Part shown: positions 24,371 through 34,304 of the stretch, one piece after another
How positions within the stretch are numbered: the stretch's first letter is position 1
Layout of the letters: each line of letters opens with the position of its first letter
NCBI RefSeq assembly: GCF_000387765.1
Contig: NZ_ARZA01000203.1
Span: forward strand, 1 to 64,000
Origin: Caldisalinibacter kiritimatiensis
GTDB taxonomy: Bacteria; Bacillota; Clostridia; Tissierellales; Caldisalinibacteraceae
Reading direction: 5' to 3'
Length of the DNA: 64,000 nucleotides
Position numbers and translations under genes: made by a program
Notes under the pieces: model-generated
Told to the model about the DNA's origin: nothing
The model's input: the letters and a program-made list of their open reading frames with translations, nothing else
The model's database searches: none

Positions 24371-25840
24371 CTACTTAGTTAATTCAAATCCCATAAGTTC
24401 AGCCATTGTTCTAGCTATTTCTGTATTATCTTTGTATCCACCAAAGTTTTCAGCACCTACACCCATTGCTGACATTGGAATAGCTGTACCAGAGTGAGCG
24501 TATGTTGTCCATTGAACATTAGCTCTTTCTGAAAGAACGTGAGTTGTAGCAACTCCAACTGGACCATAGTAAGATGGACCATAAACAGCTACATCATATT
24601 CTTCTCCACTGTCTACTATATCCATAGCCTTTTCTATTTCAGCTCTTTCTTTTGCTGTTAAATCAGTTAAACCTGCAACTTCAGCTATATAATCAAAGTA
24701 TGCTTTTCTATCTCCATCATATTTTCCAAAGATTACACCATCGAAAGAAGCTTTTTGTCCGTCTAAGTGCTCTAACTTTAAGAAATAGTTTTTAGAGAAT
24801 CCTAATCCCATACCACCAGTTTCGTGGTCTCCAACTACTACTATTAAAGTCTCTTCTGGATGCTCATTGTAAAACTCAACTGCTTCTTCTAAAGCTTTAT
24901 CGAAAGCTAATGTATCATGGATTGAACCAGCTGCATCGTTAGCGTGACATGCATGGTCAATTCTTCCACCTTCAACCATTAAGAAAAATCCGTTTTCATA
25001 TTTAGAAAGTACATCAATTCCTTTTTCAGTAATTTCTCCTAAACTTGGGTATGCATTATCATTTACTCTATCTATTTCATATGGCATATGTGAATAAGTT
25101 AATGGAGCGAATACTTTTTCTTGTCCTTTTGGTTCATATTTTCTAAACCATTCAGCTCCTTTTTCTCCATAGAAAACTTTGTATCCGTTACCAATGAAGT
25201 CTGCTACTAAGTTCTTGTTGTCTTTTCTTTTTGACTTGATTCCTGGTTCGTATTTGTCCCAACCTTGTGGTAAGAAGTGTCTATATCCACCACCTGCAAA
25301 GAACTCTACTCCACTATCTAAATAATCTTCCGCAATTTCATTTTCTGCATTTCTATCTGGGTTATGAGAAGCAAATACTGCTGCAGTTGCATGTGTAAGT
25401 CTTGTAGTTGTAATTACTCCTGTTGCCATTCCCTTTTCTTCAGCTGCTTCAACTAAAGTTTTAACTGGCTTACCATTTGGTAATACAGATATCATTCCGT
25501 TGTTTGTTTTATGTCCTGCTGCTAAAGCAGTTCCTGCTGCTGCAGAGTCAGTAACTAAAGTATCTGCTGAATATGTAGTGTTCATTCCTGCTACTGGGAA
25601 AGTGTTCATAGTAAGCTTAGCATTTTTATCTCCTGTTAAATGTTGCTTATAAAATTCTGCTATTTGTCTTTGAGAAGCTCCTAAACCATCACCAATAAAA
25701 TAAAATACATATTTAGGTGCTTTTGACTGTTGTGCTGCAAAGGCTTCAGTACTATCTAATCCACTGATACCACTAACTACTAATAAAGATACAAATAGAA
25801 AAGCTACGATAATCTTAGAAAATAATTTCTTGTTAAACAT
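24371..25840 (-). CDS. phoA: Secreted alkaline phosphatase, PhoA type
   Basis: A 489-residue exported phosphomonoesterase. The signal peptide (MFNKKLFSKIIVAFLFVSLLVVSG...TEAFA-AQ) suggests cleavage near residue 36. The metal site starts at D51 (FIGDGLGASQ), and Ser99 in VTDSAAAGTA is the nucleophile that is phosphorylated. Later motifs are FFLMVEGGRIDHACHANDA, VVGDHETGG and AHSGTAIPM, all ligands of Zn/Mg. The gene has a long leader with hairpins and an array of Pho boxes upstream, so it is induced by phosphate starvation through PhoP/PhoB. Full length and intact. Confidence 0.95.
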   Translation of the reverse strand: MFNKKLFSKIIVAFLFVSLLVVSGISGLDSTEAFAAQQSKAPKYVFYFIGDGLGASQRQIAEFYKQHLTGDKNAKLTMNTFPVAGMNTTYSADTLVTDSAAAGTALAAGHKTNNGMISVLPNGKPVKTLVEAAEEKGMATGVITTTRLTHATAAVFASHNPDRNAENEIAEDYLDSGVEFFAGGGYRHFLPQGWDKYEPGIKSKRKDNKNLVADFIGNGYKVFYGEKGAEWFRKYEPKGQEKVFAPLTYSHMPYEIDRVNDNAYPSLGEITEKGIDVLSKYENGFFLMVEGGRIDHACHANDAAGSIHDTLAFDKALEEAVEFYNEHPEETLIVVVGDHETGGMGLGFSKNYFLKLEHLDGQKASFDGVIFGKYDGDRKAYFDYIAEVAGLTDLTAKERAEIEKAMDIVDSGEEYDVAVYGPSYYGPVGVATTHVLSERANVQWTTYAHSGTAIPMSAMGVGAENFGGYKDNTEIARTMAELMGFELTK

Positions 25841-25880
25841 TCATTTGCCTCCTTTTTGTGTTTTTATATGTTTTTTTCAT

Positions 25881-25956
25881 TTCCCAAACTTGGGAATTTT
25901 ATTTAAAAGTCTTTATAAACTAGCACACATTTTTGTGCTAATTTTATTAGACTTTT
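25881..25956 (-). other. Structured leader of the alkaline phosphatase mRNA
   Basis: Two hairpins: TTCCCAA-AC-TTGGGAA (25881-25896) and a larger one, AAAAGTCT...TAGCACA-loop-TGTGCTA...AGACTTTT (25905-25956). Together they occupy most of the leader between the probable start site and the ribosome site. No known riboswitch class was recognised. Confidence 0.5.
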
Positions 25957-26044
25957 TAGCTTTTATTTAATTTCATTATTTTCTAACAACTGTCATTCTC
26001 ACGTTGTTGTGAAAATTTCACTCTCCATATACAACTATATTCTA

Positions 26045-26132
26045 TTCGTGTTATATACCCTTTAAATCCACGTTATGGTACCATTAAGTTTTCGTTATGT
26101 GATTTTTAATTTAATGTTATTTTTATGTTAAA
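26045..26132 (-). promoter_or_regulatory. Pho-box array, about eight 11-bp repeats
   Basis: On the minus strand the words TTTAACA, AATAACA, ATTAAAA, CATAACG, CTTAATG, CATAACG, TTTAAAG and TATAACA follow each other at exactly 11-bp steps. Pho boxes of PhoB/PhoP are direct repeats of about TT(A/T)ACA at 11-bp spacing, usually two to four units. The array ends about 205 bp before the alkaline phosphatase ATG. The plus-strand small gene at 26315 is also within reach. Confidence 0.75.
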
Positions 26133-26314
26133 TAGTATAAATTCTACTATATATCCATATTAATCTTGACTGCTTTCTGTAATACTTCCATGTATAATTT
26201 CAAATACTATTGTCAAAGCTACTTCAATTCACATCATATTAAGACTACATTTAGAATTGAAGTTCAAAGCTATTAAATAGACTAATAAGAGTCATAAAGA
26301 GAGGAAGTGTTATA

Positions 26315-26569
26315 ATGGGAGATGACCAAAACAGTGTATTTAAAGCGAGAAATGGCTATGAAATGATCCTTGACACTTATAATAAAGAAAAATATCCTGT
26401 TATTGAGAATCAAACAAATGCTCTTGTTTTCCCTTGGAATATGCAAAGAGATGTTGATGCTATCGATTCAATGAGATTTAATACTACAACCACTGATAAT
26501 ACTGAAGAAAGAGGTATAGAAGGTATACCTGCAAGTCCTAAAAATAGAAACCCTAGAGAATATAGATAG
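26315..26569 (+). CDS. Small protein of unknown function
   Basis: An 84-residue acidic/polar protein without membrane segment or signal peptide (MGDDQNSVFKARNGYEMI..., NALVFPWNMQRDVDAIDSM, ending GIPASPKNRNPREYR). AGAGAGGAAG stands 7 nt before the ATG, and two hairpins including a strong terminator follow the stop, so it looks like a real monocistronic gene. I do not recognise the family. It diverges from the alkaline phosphatase across the Pho-box array and might share that control; a spore-related role is possible for such small clostridial proteins but nothing in the sequence shows it. Confidence 0.6.
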   Translation: MGDDQNSVFKARNGYEMILDTYNKEKYPVIENQTNALVFPWNMQRDVDAIDSMRFNTTTTDNTEERGIEGIPASPKNRNPREYR

Positions 26570-26570
26570 G

Positions 26571-26589
26571 AAGTAGCTATGCTACTTCA
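26571..26589 (+). terminator. Hairpin after the 84-residue gene
   Basis: GAAGTAGC-TAT-GCTACTTC lies directly after the stop codon; it has no U-run, so the stronger terminator is the next hairpin. Confidence 0.55.
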
Positions 26590-26625
26590 TGTGTCAGGTA
26601 ATGATGCTTGGTATCTAATATTATA

Positions 26626-26652
26626 TGAGAGGCAAAATAAGCCTCTCTTTTT
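26626..26652 (+). terminator. Rho-independent terminator
   Basis: AGAGGC-AAAATAA-GCCTCT followed by CTTTTTTAT; ends the plus-strand transcript from 26315. Confidence 0.85.
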
Positions 26653-26659
26653 TATGTTT

Positions 26660-26694
26660 TTGTCTGTCTCCTGAGAACTGTCCCCTGTCTCCTC
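26660..26694. repeat. REP-like word (GGGGACAGTTCTCAGGAGACAG type)
   Basis: GTCTCCTGAGAACTGTC with a following CCCCTGTCTCC; read on the minus strand it gives GGAGACAGGGGACAGTTC. Such words resemble palindromic elements dispersed by REP-associated transposases; none is encoded in the window. Confidence 0.45.
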
Positions 26695-26778
26695 TAAAAA
26701 CATTCATACATTAACCAACTGTCGCATATTATATACTAGGTACTTATATGCACAAATATCTTAATAGGAGGAGATGAT

Positions 26779-26991
26779 ATGACAACTATGAAAGTACGAA
26801 AACTTGATATGATAAGCGGAGTAACAGAGTTCCAAATTTATAATCTATGTGATTATAATAATCAATGTAATAATTTCTTTAATAATATAACCCCAGATAT
26901 AGTTATTAATCATAATATAAACTTCTTTTCATTTGACAATATAAGTGAAAATAAAAATACCAAAAATCTCATATCATTTAATAGTAATTAA
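26779..26991 (+). CDS. Possible small protein, unknown
   Basis: A 70-residue frame with an excellent ribosome site (AGGAGGAGATGAT before the ATG). It is rich in Asn (about one fifth of residues), with FQIYNLCDYNNQCNNFF in the middle, and ends just before the purD terminator. No family recognised, no membrane segment. The Asn-rich composition may simply mirror AT-rich DNA, so coding is plausible but not certain. Confidence 0.4.
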   Translation: MTTMKVRKLDMISGVTEFQIYNLCDYNNQCNNFFNNITPDIVINHNINFFSFDNISENKNTKNLISFNSN

Positions 26992-27002
26992 TTTTAAATA
27001 AA

Positions 27003-27037
27003 AAATTGTAGGATGAATATATTATTCACCCTACAAT
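27003..27037 (-). terminator. Terminator of the pur gene set
   Basis: TTGTAGGRTGAAT pairs with ATTCAYCCTACAA around a short loop and is followed on the minus strand by TTTTTTATTT. The purD stop codon lies inside the first arm. Confidence 0.88.
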
Positions 27038-28284
27038 GCTCCTATATCTTTTCTATAATACATACCTTCAAAATTTATTTTTTCTATATTTCTATATGCT
27101 AATCTTCTAGCTTCCTCTAATGTATTAGCTAAAGCTGTTACAGCTAGAACTCTTCCTCCATTTGTAACTAAACTATCTTCTGTTTTTTTAGTTCCTCCAT
27201 GGAATACAATTATATCTTTGTCCAGATTGTCTAATCCGCTTATTTCTTTACCTTTTTCATATTTTATAGGATATCCTTCCGAGGCTGTAATTACGGTTAA
27301 ACACTTTTTTGATGTCCATTTTAAATCATCTTTGTCTAATACTCCGTCTATTACCTTTTCAAATATATCTACTATATCACTTTCTAGCCTTGGAAGTACA
27401 ACCTCTGTTTCTGGGTCTCCCATTCGTACATTGAATTCTAATACCTTAGGTCCATTGTTAGTTATCATCAAACCGATAAAAAGAACTCCTTTAAATATCA
27501 TATTTTCTTCTTTAAAACCCACTTTTAATGGTTCTAAAATTTCTTTTGTAATTTTATCCTTCAATTCCTCATCAAATATAGTATTTGGTGAAAAGCAACC
27601 CATACCTCCCGTATTAGGACCTTCATCATTATCATATATCTTCTTATAATCCCTAGCACTCTCCATTGGAACTATGTTTTCTCCATTTATTAAACATAAC
27701 AATGATGCCTCTATACCTTCTAAGTACTCTTCTATAACTATTTTTTCCCCCGCTTCACCAAATTTTTTATTATTCATTAACTCTACTATTCCATTTTCTG
27801 CTTCTATTTCATTTTCACATATAAGTACACCTTTTCCACCAGCTAAACCATCAGCCTTTATAACTAATGGATAATCAAAATCCTTTAATCCTTCCATTGC
27901 CTTTTGAAAAGTTTCATAGGTTATATATTTAGCAGTAGGTATATTATATTTATCCATAAAATTTTTAGAATAAACTTTACTTCCTTCTAATCTTGCAGCT
28001 TTTTTATTTGGACCGAATATTTTCAATCCGTTTTCTTCAAATATATCAACTATTCCATCTACTAAAGGTGCTTCTGGACCAACAACTGTTAAATCTATCT
28101 GCTCTTTTAATGCAAAATTAAGTAACATATTTATATCATTAGCTCTAATGTTTATACACTCTGCTATCTTTTGTATACCTCCATTACCTGGAGCACAGTA
28201 TATCTTTGAAACCCTATCACTTTGAGCTATTTTCCATACGAGTGCATGTTCCCTGGCACCGCTCCCTATAACTAGTACTTTCAC
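27031..28284 (-). CDS. purD: Phosphoribosylamine-glycine ligase
   Basis: The 417-residue GAR synthetase, joining 5-phosphoribosylamine and glycine with ATP. It starts MKVLVIGSGAREHALVWKI with the family dinucleotide-like loop, has the ATP-grasp region VIKADGLAGGKGVLIC, and GFKEENMIFKGVLFIGLM and LEFNVRMGDPETEVVLPRL near the C-terminal third, with Mg ligands. It is the last gene of the purine set, 17 bp after purH, and ends in a strong terminator. Confidence 0.97.
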   Translation of the reverse strand: MKVLVIGSGAREHALVWKIAQSDRVSKIYCAPGNGGIQKIAECINIRANDINMLLNFALKEQIDLTVVGPEAPLVDGIVDIFEENGLKIFGPNKKAARLEGSKVYSKNFMDKYNIPTAKYITYETFQKAMEGLKDFDYPLVIKADGLAGGKGVLICENEIEAENGIVELMNNKKFGEAGEKIVIEEYLEGIEASLLCLINGENIVPMESARDYKKIYDNDEGPNTGGMGCFSPNTIFDEELKDKITKEILEPLKVGFKEENMIFKGVLFIGLMITNNGPKVLEFNVRMGDPETEVVLPRLESDIVDIFEKVIDGVLDKDDLKWTSKKCLTVITASEGYPIKYEKGKEISGLDNLDKDIIVFHGGTKKTEDSLVTNGGRVLAVTALANTLEEARRLAYRNIEKINFEGMYYRKDIGAL

Positions 28285-28301
28285 AACAATCCCACCTTTG
28301 T

Positions 28302-29834
28302 TTAATGCTTAAAGTGTCTAATTCCTGTAAATACCATTGCTATACCATATTTGTTGGCAGCTTCTATTGATTCATTATCTCTAATAGAGCCTCCTGGCTG
28401 AATAATAGCAGTTACTCCTGCCTTAGCAGCAGCTTCTACACTATCTGAAAATGGGAAAAATGCATCTGATGCCATAACACTACCCTTAACCATTTCTCCT
28501 CCTTGCTTGATTGCATTCTCTAATGCCCATATTCTACTCACTTGGCCTGGCCCTACTGCTATTGTTGCTTTATCCTTTGCTAATACTATACCATTGGACT
28601 TTGCATTTTTTACTGCTTTCCATGCAAATATCAAGTCTTCCAGTTCTTTATCTGTAGGCTCTCTATCTGTTACTACTTTTAATTCATCTTTTAATAACAT
28701 ATTATCTCTATCTTGAATTAATAATCCTCCTAATACCTTTTTCATATCATAAGTCTTATAATCATTTTTCTTTATATCTTGAAGTTGTAAAATTCTTATA
28801 TTCTTTTTAGACTTAAGTACTTCTAAAGCTTCTTTAGTATACGAAGGAGCAACTACTACTTCGATAAAGATTTTATTAATCATTTCAGCAGTTTCTTTAT
28901 CTATTTCTTCATTGGCAGCTATTATACCACCGAATATTGAAAGCTTATCTGCTTCATATGCCTTCTGAAATGCTTCACTTATAGTCTCTGCAGTTCCTAT
29001 CCCACAAGGATTTGCGTGTTTTACTGCTACAACTGTTGTTTCTTCATATTCCTTTAATATTTCTAATGCACCATTAGTATCGTTAATATTATTAAATGAT
29101 AATTCTTTACCGTGTAACTGTACTGCATTAGAAAGAGTTCCTTCTGTTTCCTGTGTTTCTGTATAAAATGCAGCAGCTTGGTGAGGATTTTCTCCATATC
29201 TTAAATCCTGTCTCTTTTCATAGGTTAAAGTAAGTAATTCTGGCATTTCTATTCCAGCTATATCATTAAAATATTTTGATATAAGAGCGTCATAGTTGCT
29301 TGTATGCTGAAATACTTTAGCTGCTAAATATTTGTTAGTTTCTAATGATACTTTTCCATTGTCTTGTAGCTCCTTTATAATCTTGTCATAATCCCTTGGG
29401 TCTACAACTACTGAAACATATTTATAATTCTTTGCAGCTGCTCTCAACATAGATGGTCCACCAATATCTATGTTTTCTATTATTTCTTCATGGGTTACGT
29501 CTTTCTTTAATATAGTTTCCTTAAATGGATATAAATTATTTACAACCATGTCTATTGGTTTTATTCCAAGTTTATCCATGCCTTCAACATGTTCTTTATT
29601 ATCCCTTATAGCTAATAGCCCACCATGAATTTTAGGGTGTAATGTCTTTACTCTCCCATCAAAACATTCTGGAAATTCTGTAACCTCTGATACATCTATA
29701 ACGTCTATTCCTGCTTCAGTTAGTTTCCTAGCAGTACCTCCAGTAGATATAATTTCCCATCCTAATCCAACCAACTTTTTAGCAAATTCTACAACACCTG
29801 TTTTGTCATAAACGCTTATTAAAGCTCTTGGCAT
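28302..29834 (-). CDS. purH: Bifunctional AICAR transformylase / IMP cyclohydrolase
   Basis: A 510-residue enzyme for the last two steps to IMP. The N-terminal cyclohydrolase half starts [19 protein letters not shown] and holds [16 protein letters not shown]; the transformylase half holds [12 protein letters not shown] and [23 protein letters not shown], with the C-terminus GIRHFKH. It uses 10-formyl-tetrahydrofolate. About 200 bp of repeat-filled DNA separates it from purN upstream; purD follows closely. Confidence 0.97.
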   Translation of the reverse strand: MPRALISVYDKTGVVEFAKKLVGLGWEIISTGGTARKLTEAGIDVIDVSEVTEFPECFDGRVKTLHPKIHGGLLAIRDNKEHVEGMDKLGIKPIDMVVNNLYPFKETILKKDVTHEEIIENIDIGGPSMLRAAAKNYKYVSVVVDPRDYDKIIKELQDNGKVSLETNKYLAAKVFQHTSNYDALISKYFNDIAGIEMPELLTLTYEKRQDLRYGENPHQAAAFYTETQETEGTLSNAVQLHGKELSFNNINDTNGALEILKEYEETTVVAVKHANPCGIGTAETISEAFQKAYEADKLSIFGGIIAANEEIDKETAEMINKIFIEVVVAPSYTKEALEVLKSKKNIRILQLQDIKKNDYKTYDMKKVLGGLLIQDRDNMLLKDELKVVTDREPTDKELEDLIFAWKAVKNAKSNGIVLAKDKATIAVGPGQVSRIWALENAIKQGGEMVKGSVMASDAFFPFSDSVEAAAKAGVTAIIQPGGSIRDNESIEAANKYGIAMVFTGIRHFKH

Positions 29835-29852
29835 AACGAAATTACCTCCTTG

Positions 29853-29925
29853 TTCAGTTCTTAGTTGACAGTTCTTAGCTCTCAGCCCCTAGTTTGTGGT
29901 TCGTAGCCTGTAGTTCATATTTTAT
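29853..29925. repeat. AGTTCTTAGCTCT-type repeat block, purN-purH gap
   Basis: Successive degenerate words CAGTTCTTAGTTGA, CAGTTCTTAGCTCT, AGTTTGTGGTTCGTAG, CTGTAGTTCATA. The rest of the 205-bp gap to 30039 continues with AAATTTTACATTTTTAATTTTAAATTG, another word of the same mosaic. Confidence 0.8.
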
Positions 29926-30039
29926 AACACAAACTGAAGACTTTTTTATTTCTAAAAATTCTTAAATCTTTTAACTACCAGCTAATATAGCTAAATTAAT
30001 TTTAAATTTTACATTTTTAATTTTAAATTGCATTTACCA

Positions 30040-30672
30040 CTAACTACTAACACTAACTTCCACTTTCCTGCCCTTTATCTTCAGCTTTCTATCACAATAT
30101 AGCTTTACTGCTTCTGGCAAAATTTCATGTTCAATCTTTAATACCTTTTTCTGAAGTGTTTCTACTGTATCATTTGTATCTACATTAACCGTTTTCTGTA
30201 AAATAATAGGACCTGTATCTGTACCTTCATCTACAAAATGTACAGTAGCACCTGTAACCTTTACTCCATACTCTAATACTGCTTGATGTACTTTTTTTCC
30301 ATAATATCCCTTACCACAAAAGCTAGGTATCAAAGATGGATGTATATTTATTATTCTGTTCTTATATTCCCTAACAAATTCATGACTTAATATTTTTAAA
30401 TACCCTGCTAATACTACTAACTCTATATTCCTTTTCTTCAGTTCTTCAATTATCTTTCTATTGAATTCTAAATCACTATCGAATTCCTTCCTATTTATAT
30501 ATAGGCTATCTATTCCGTTGTTTTCTGCTCTTTTTAATCCATAGGCGTCTTTTTTGTTAGATATTACAACCTCTATTTTTCCATTTATATGTCCGTTTCT
30601 GGTATTGTCAATTAATGATTGTAGGTTTGTTCCGCTTCCAGATATAAGAACTCCTATTTTCGTTAATGACAT
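30040..30672 (-). CDS. purN: Phosphoribosylglycinamide formyltransferase
   Basis: A 210-residue folate-dependent GAR transformylase. [22 protein letters not shown] starts the chain; [60 protein letters not shown] carries the catalytic Asn-His-Asp set. It overlaps the end of purM by 10 bp. The last residues (VSVSS) and the stop codon are spelled by the TTAGTGTTAGTAGTTAG repeat that fills the following gap, so the original C-terminus may have been replaced. Confidence 0.96.
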   Translation of the reverse strand: MSLTKIGVLISGSGTNLQSLIDNTRNGHINGKIEVVISNKKDAYGLKRAENNGIDSLYINRKEFDSDLEFNRKIIEELKKRNIELVVLAGYLKILSHEFVREYKNRIINIHPSLIPSFCGKGYYGKKVHQAVLEYGVKVTGATVHFVDEGTDTGPIILQKTVNVDTNDTVETLQKKVLKIEHEILPEAVKLYCDRKLKIKGRKVEVSVSS

Positions 30673-31703
30673 AGTACTATGGCACCCTCTTCTTTAACTA
30701 TTTCTCCAATTACATAACTCTTTTGTCCTTTTTTGTTTAAATATTCAACTACATTATAAGCTTGATCTTTACCTATAGCCATTACTAAACCTATACCCAT
30801 GTTAAATGTTGAATACATTTCATCTATATCAATATTTCCTTCTTTTTTAATTAACTGAAATATAGGTGGTACTTCTATTACCTTTGTATTTATTTTAGCT
30901 GTCAATTCATTTGGTAACATTCTAGGTATATTTTCATTGAATCCTCCACCTGTTATATGACTAATTCCCTTTACATTAAATTTCCTTATTATATCATATA
31001 CAGGATCTACGTAAATCCTAGTAGGAGTTAATAATTCTTCTCCAAGAGTTTTACCCAATTCTTCAATATGCTCATTAACTTTGTATTTCTTTATATCAAA
31101 CAATACTTTTCTTACCAAAGAAAAGCCGTTACTATGAAGCCCACTAGAAGGTAATCCTATCAAAACATCTTCTTCTTCTATAGAACTACCATCTATGATA
31201 TTATTTTTATCTACAATACCTACTGCAAATCCTGCCACATCGTATTCTCCGTCATTATAAAATCCCGGCATTTCCGCTGTTTCTCCTCCAATTAATGCAG
31301 CACCAGCTTTTATACATCCATTTGATATACCTTTTACTATACTGGAAGCTTTTTCAGGCTCTAGTTTTCCTGTTGCTATATAATCTAAAAAGAATAATGG
31401 TTTGGCTCCTTGGCACAGGATATCATTGACACACATAGCAACACAATCTTCTCCGATGGTGTCATGTTTATCCATCATAAAAGCTATTTTTAGCTTTGTT
31501 CCCACTCCATCTGTACCTGAAACCAATATAGGTTCATCATATGCATCTTTGTCTATTGAAAATAATCCTCCAAAATTACCAATATCAGATACTACTCCAT
31601 CAGTAAATGTTTTCTTAACATATTGCTTCATTAATTTTACCGACTCATATCCAGCCTCTACATCTACTCCAGCCTCTTTATACGTAAGCTTTTTATTATC
31701 CAT
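30663..31703 (-). CDS. purM: Phosphoribosylformylglycinamidine cyclo-ligase
   Basis: A 346-residue AIR synthetase. Signature words are [69 protein letters not shown] and [13 protein letters not shown]. It uses ATP to close the imidazole ring. ATG 31703 is chosen because GAGGTG lies 6 nt upstream; a GTG at 31712 overlaps that site. Gene order purF-purM-purN-purH-purD is the classical Gram-positive order. Confidence 0.97.
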   Translation of the reverse strand: MDNKKLTYKEAGVDVEAGYESVKLMKQYVKKTFTDGVVSDIGNFGGLFSIDKDAYDEPILVSGTDGVGTKLKIAFMMDKHDTIGEDCVAMCVNDILCQGAKPLFFLDYIATGKLEPEKASSIVKGISNGCIKAGAALIGGETAEMPGFYNDGEYDVAGFAVGIVDKNNIIDGSSIEEEDVLIGLPSSGLHSNGFSLVRKVLFDIKKYKVNEHIEELGKTLGEELLTPTRIYVDPVYDIIRKFNVKGISHITGGGFNENIPRMLPNELTAKINTKVIEVPPIFQLIKKEGNIDIDEMYSTFNMGIGLVMAIGKDQAYNVVEYLNKKGQKSYVIGEIVKEEGAIVLCH

Positions 31704-31739
31704 TCTTGTCACCTCAAAGTTATATATGATTTTGGAATT

Positions 31740-32080
31740 ATAACCTCACAATTTTTATTAATTTAAAATTGAAAATTACAAGACAAGTGCTATTCGCCTT
31801 TCGCTGTTCGCTAATTTATACTACTCTATTCTCTAATCCATAATCCTTAATCTATAATCAATTTACTTATTTTCTCCAATTTGCTATGTGTGTGGACTTT
31901 TATATTTTTCTCAAATTAATTTATGAGCTACTCATTTTCTTATTCCTACTAACCACTTACCACTAACTACAAATCAAACGCCTTTTTTCACGCCCATTAA
32001 TCCTCTATTACTCTACTACTCTATTCTCTCCTACTCTATTCTCTAATACTCTACTACTCTATTACTCTATTACTCTATTT
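31740..32080. repeat. Mosaic repeat block in the purF-purM gap
   Basis: This 371-bp gap holds no gene. It is a mosaic of AAATTGAAAATTACAAG, GCCTTTCGCTGTTCGC, CTCTATTCTCTAATCCATAATCC, ACTAACCACTTACCACTAAC and, from about 32001 on, roughly ten degenerate copies of CTACTCTATT that run into the purF stop codon. An internal promoter cannot be told apart in this low-complexity DNA. Confidence 0.85.
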
Positions 32081-33469
32081 CTTATTATCTCCATCTAACG
32101 GAACCTCCATAGGATAATCTCCATTAAAACATGCTAAACAAAATCCTTTGTCACAGCCTGTAGACTTTAATAATCCATCCATTGATATATAAGCAAGACT
32201 ATCGGCGTTAATCATGTCCCTTATCTCTTCAACAGTTTTCGTTGCTCCTACAAGATATTTTCTATATGGAGTATCGATTCCAAAATAGCATGGATACTTA
32301 ACAGGAGGAGATGTAACCCTAACATGAACCTCTTTAGCCCCTGCTTTTTTTAGCATGTTAACTAATCTTTTACTAGTAGTACCCCTAACTATGGAATCAT
32401 CAACCATTACAACCCTTTTACCTTCAACATTTTCCTTTAATACATTAAGTTTAAGCTTTACTCCCTGCTCCCTTAATTCCTGTGTTGGCTGTATAAAAGT
32501 CCTACCAGCATATTTATTTTTTATTAAGCCTATACCATAAGGAATCCCTGACTCTTCTGCATAACCAATAGCTGCAGGAGTACCTGAGTCTGGCACAGAT
32601 ATTACAACATCTGCATCAACTGGAGCTTCCTTTGCTAAAATCCTTCCAGCTTCACTTCTTGCTAAATAAACGTTTATACCATCTATTGTACTATCAGGTC
32701 TTGCAAAATATATTAGTTCAAACATACATAAATTCTTTCTACACCATTTACTACTCTTGATACTCTTTAATTCATTATTTTCTATTATTACTATTTCTCC
32801 TGGTTCAACATCTCTAACAAATTCTGCTCCAACAGTATCTAATGCACAGGATTCAGAAGCTAATACATAACCGTCATCAAGCTTGCCTATACATAAAGGT
32901 CTCAATCCATATAAATCCCTTACACCTATAAGCTTGTTATCTGTCATTATCGCAAAAGCAAATGCTCCCTTTACTAGTTCCATAACTTTTTTTACCGACT
33001 TCACTATACCGTCTTTGTGATATCTAGCTAGTAGATTGGCAACAACTTCTGTATCTGTAGAAGTCTGAAATACTACACCTTCATCCTCTAGTATTTCTCT
33101 AAGTGCATCTGCATTTACTAAATTACCGTTGTGAGCTAATGCAATAGTTCCATTTTTATACTTAACTACTAACGGTTGAGCATTTTCAACATGACTTTCA
33201 CCTGTTGTTGAATACCTAACATGTCCTATGCCTATATTCCCCTGTAGACTAGCCAAAATATCATCATTAAATATCTCTGATACTAGACCCATATCTTTAT
33301 AATAATCTACTTCTTTATTATCACTTACGGCAATACCTGCACTTTCTTGTCCTCTATGTTGTAACGCATATAATCCAAAATATATAAGATTAGATACCTT
33401 CTCTTTATTCTCAGAATATACTCCAAAAACACCACATTCCTCTTTCAACTTATCATCAAGCCAAAACAT
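32075..33469 (-). CDS. purF: Amidophosphoribosyltransferase
   Basis: The 464-residue first enzyme of purine synthesis, moving the glutamine amide to PRPP. A propeptide of 11 residues precedes Cys12 (KEE-CGVFGVY), the N-terminal nucleophile after self-cleavage. The PRPP loop is VVMVDDSIVRGTTS. Cysteines near positions 250, 395, 446 and 449 (CDKGFCLACF at the end) fit the [4Fe-4S] cluster of the Bacillus-type enzyme. The stop codon TAG merges into a TAGAGTAATAGAG repeat array. Confidence 0.97.
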   Translation of the reverse strand: MFWLDDKLKEECGVFGVYSENKEKVSNLIYFGLYALQHRGQESAGIAVSDNKEVDYYKDMGLVSEIFNDDILASLQGNIGIGHVRYSTTGESHVENAQPLVVKYKNGTIALAHNGNLVNADALREILEDEGVVFQTSTDTEVVANLLARYHKDGIVKSVKKVMELVKGAFAFAIMTDNKLIGVRDLYGLRPLCIGKLDDGYVLASESCALDTVGAEFVRDVEPGEIVIIENNELKSIKSSKWCRKNLCMFELIYFARPDSTIDGINVYLARSEAGRILAKEAPVDADVVISVPDSGTPAAIGYAEESGIPYGIGLIKNKYAGRTFIQPTQELREQGVKLKLNVLKENVEGKRVVMVDDSIVRGTTSKRLVNMLKKAGAKEVHVRVTSPPVKYPCYFGIDTPYRKYLVGATKTVEEIRDMINADSLAYISMDGLLKSTGCDKGFCLACFNGDYPMEVPLDGDNKK

Positions 33470-33585
33470 AGTTTATCATCCTTCCAAAATTGTATATAAC
33501 AGGTGCAGTTATCAGATTACAGTTGACGGTTAACAATAAAATACAAAACTTGTTTATATTTATTAACTAAACTATTACCAAATTT

Positions 33586-34293
33586 TTAATTGTTTTTTTG
33601 TAGCCTGCCTAGTACCTCTTCATATGCTGATATTACGTCCCCTAAATCTCTTCTAAATCTATCCTTGTCAAGCTTTTTATTATCTTCAGCATCCCATAAC
33701 CTACATGTATCAGGGGATATTTCATCAGCCAATATAATTTTGTCATCAAATAACCCAAACTCTAATTTAAAGTCAATTAATCTTATTCCCTTTTCTTTAA
33801 AAAATTCAACTAATATCTCATTTATTAGAAAAGCATACTTTTTAATTACTTCTAATTGTTCCTCAGTAGCTAAATTTATTGCTTTTATATGATATTCATT
33901 TATCATTGGGTCGCCAAGCTCATCGTTTTTATAGCAAAACTCTAAAACTGTTGTATTTAATTGTGTTCCTTCCTCTAAACCTAATCTTTTTGCCAATGAA
34001 CCTGCTGCAACGTTTCTTACTATTACTTCCAAAGGAAGTATTTTTACTGCTTTAACTAGCATTTCTCTATCACTTAAAAGCTCTTGAAAATGTGTTGGTA
34101 TACCCTTTTCTTCTAACCTCTTGAAAAGCAATGCTGACATTTTATTGTTAATTACGCCTTTGCCAGTTATAGTCCCCTTCTTGACACCATTAAAGGCTGT
34201 AGCATCGTCTTTATATTCAACGATATATTTCTTTTCATTATCAGTTTTATAAACCTTTTTAGCTTTACCTTCATAAATCATTTCTTTTTTCAA
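33586..34293 (-). CDS. purC: SAICAR synthase
   Basis: A 235-residue phosphoribosylaminoimidazole-succinocarboxamide synthase. [35 protein letters not shown] begins the chain; [18 protein letters not shown] and [23 protein letters not shown] are the ATP and CAIR/aspartate sites. It follows purE by 11 bp. A 116-bp gap with short repeat words separates it from purF. Confidence 0.97.
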   Translation of the reverse strand: MKKEMIYEGKAKKVYKTDNEKKYIVEYKDDATAFNGVKKGTITGKGVINNKMSALLFKRLEEKGIPTHFQELLSDREMLVKAVKILPLEVIVRNVAAGSLAKRLGLEEGTQLNTTVLEFCYKNDELGDPMINEYHIKAINLATEEQLEVIKKYAFLINEILVEFFKEKGIRLIDFKLEFGLFDDKIILADEISPDTCRLWDAEDNKKLDKDRFRRDLGDVISAYEEVLGRLQKNN

Positions 34294-34304
34294 TTTACTT
34301 CCCC

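Noticed and set aside
31996-32080. CTACTCTATT repeats as a CRISPR array
   Set aside because: The units are 7-10 bp, degenerate and have no spacers; no cas gene is present.
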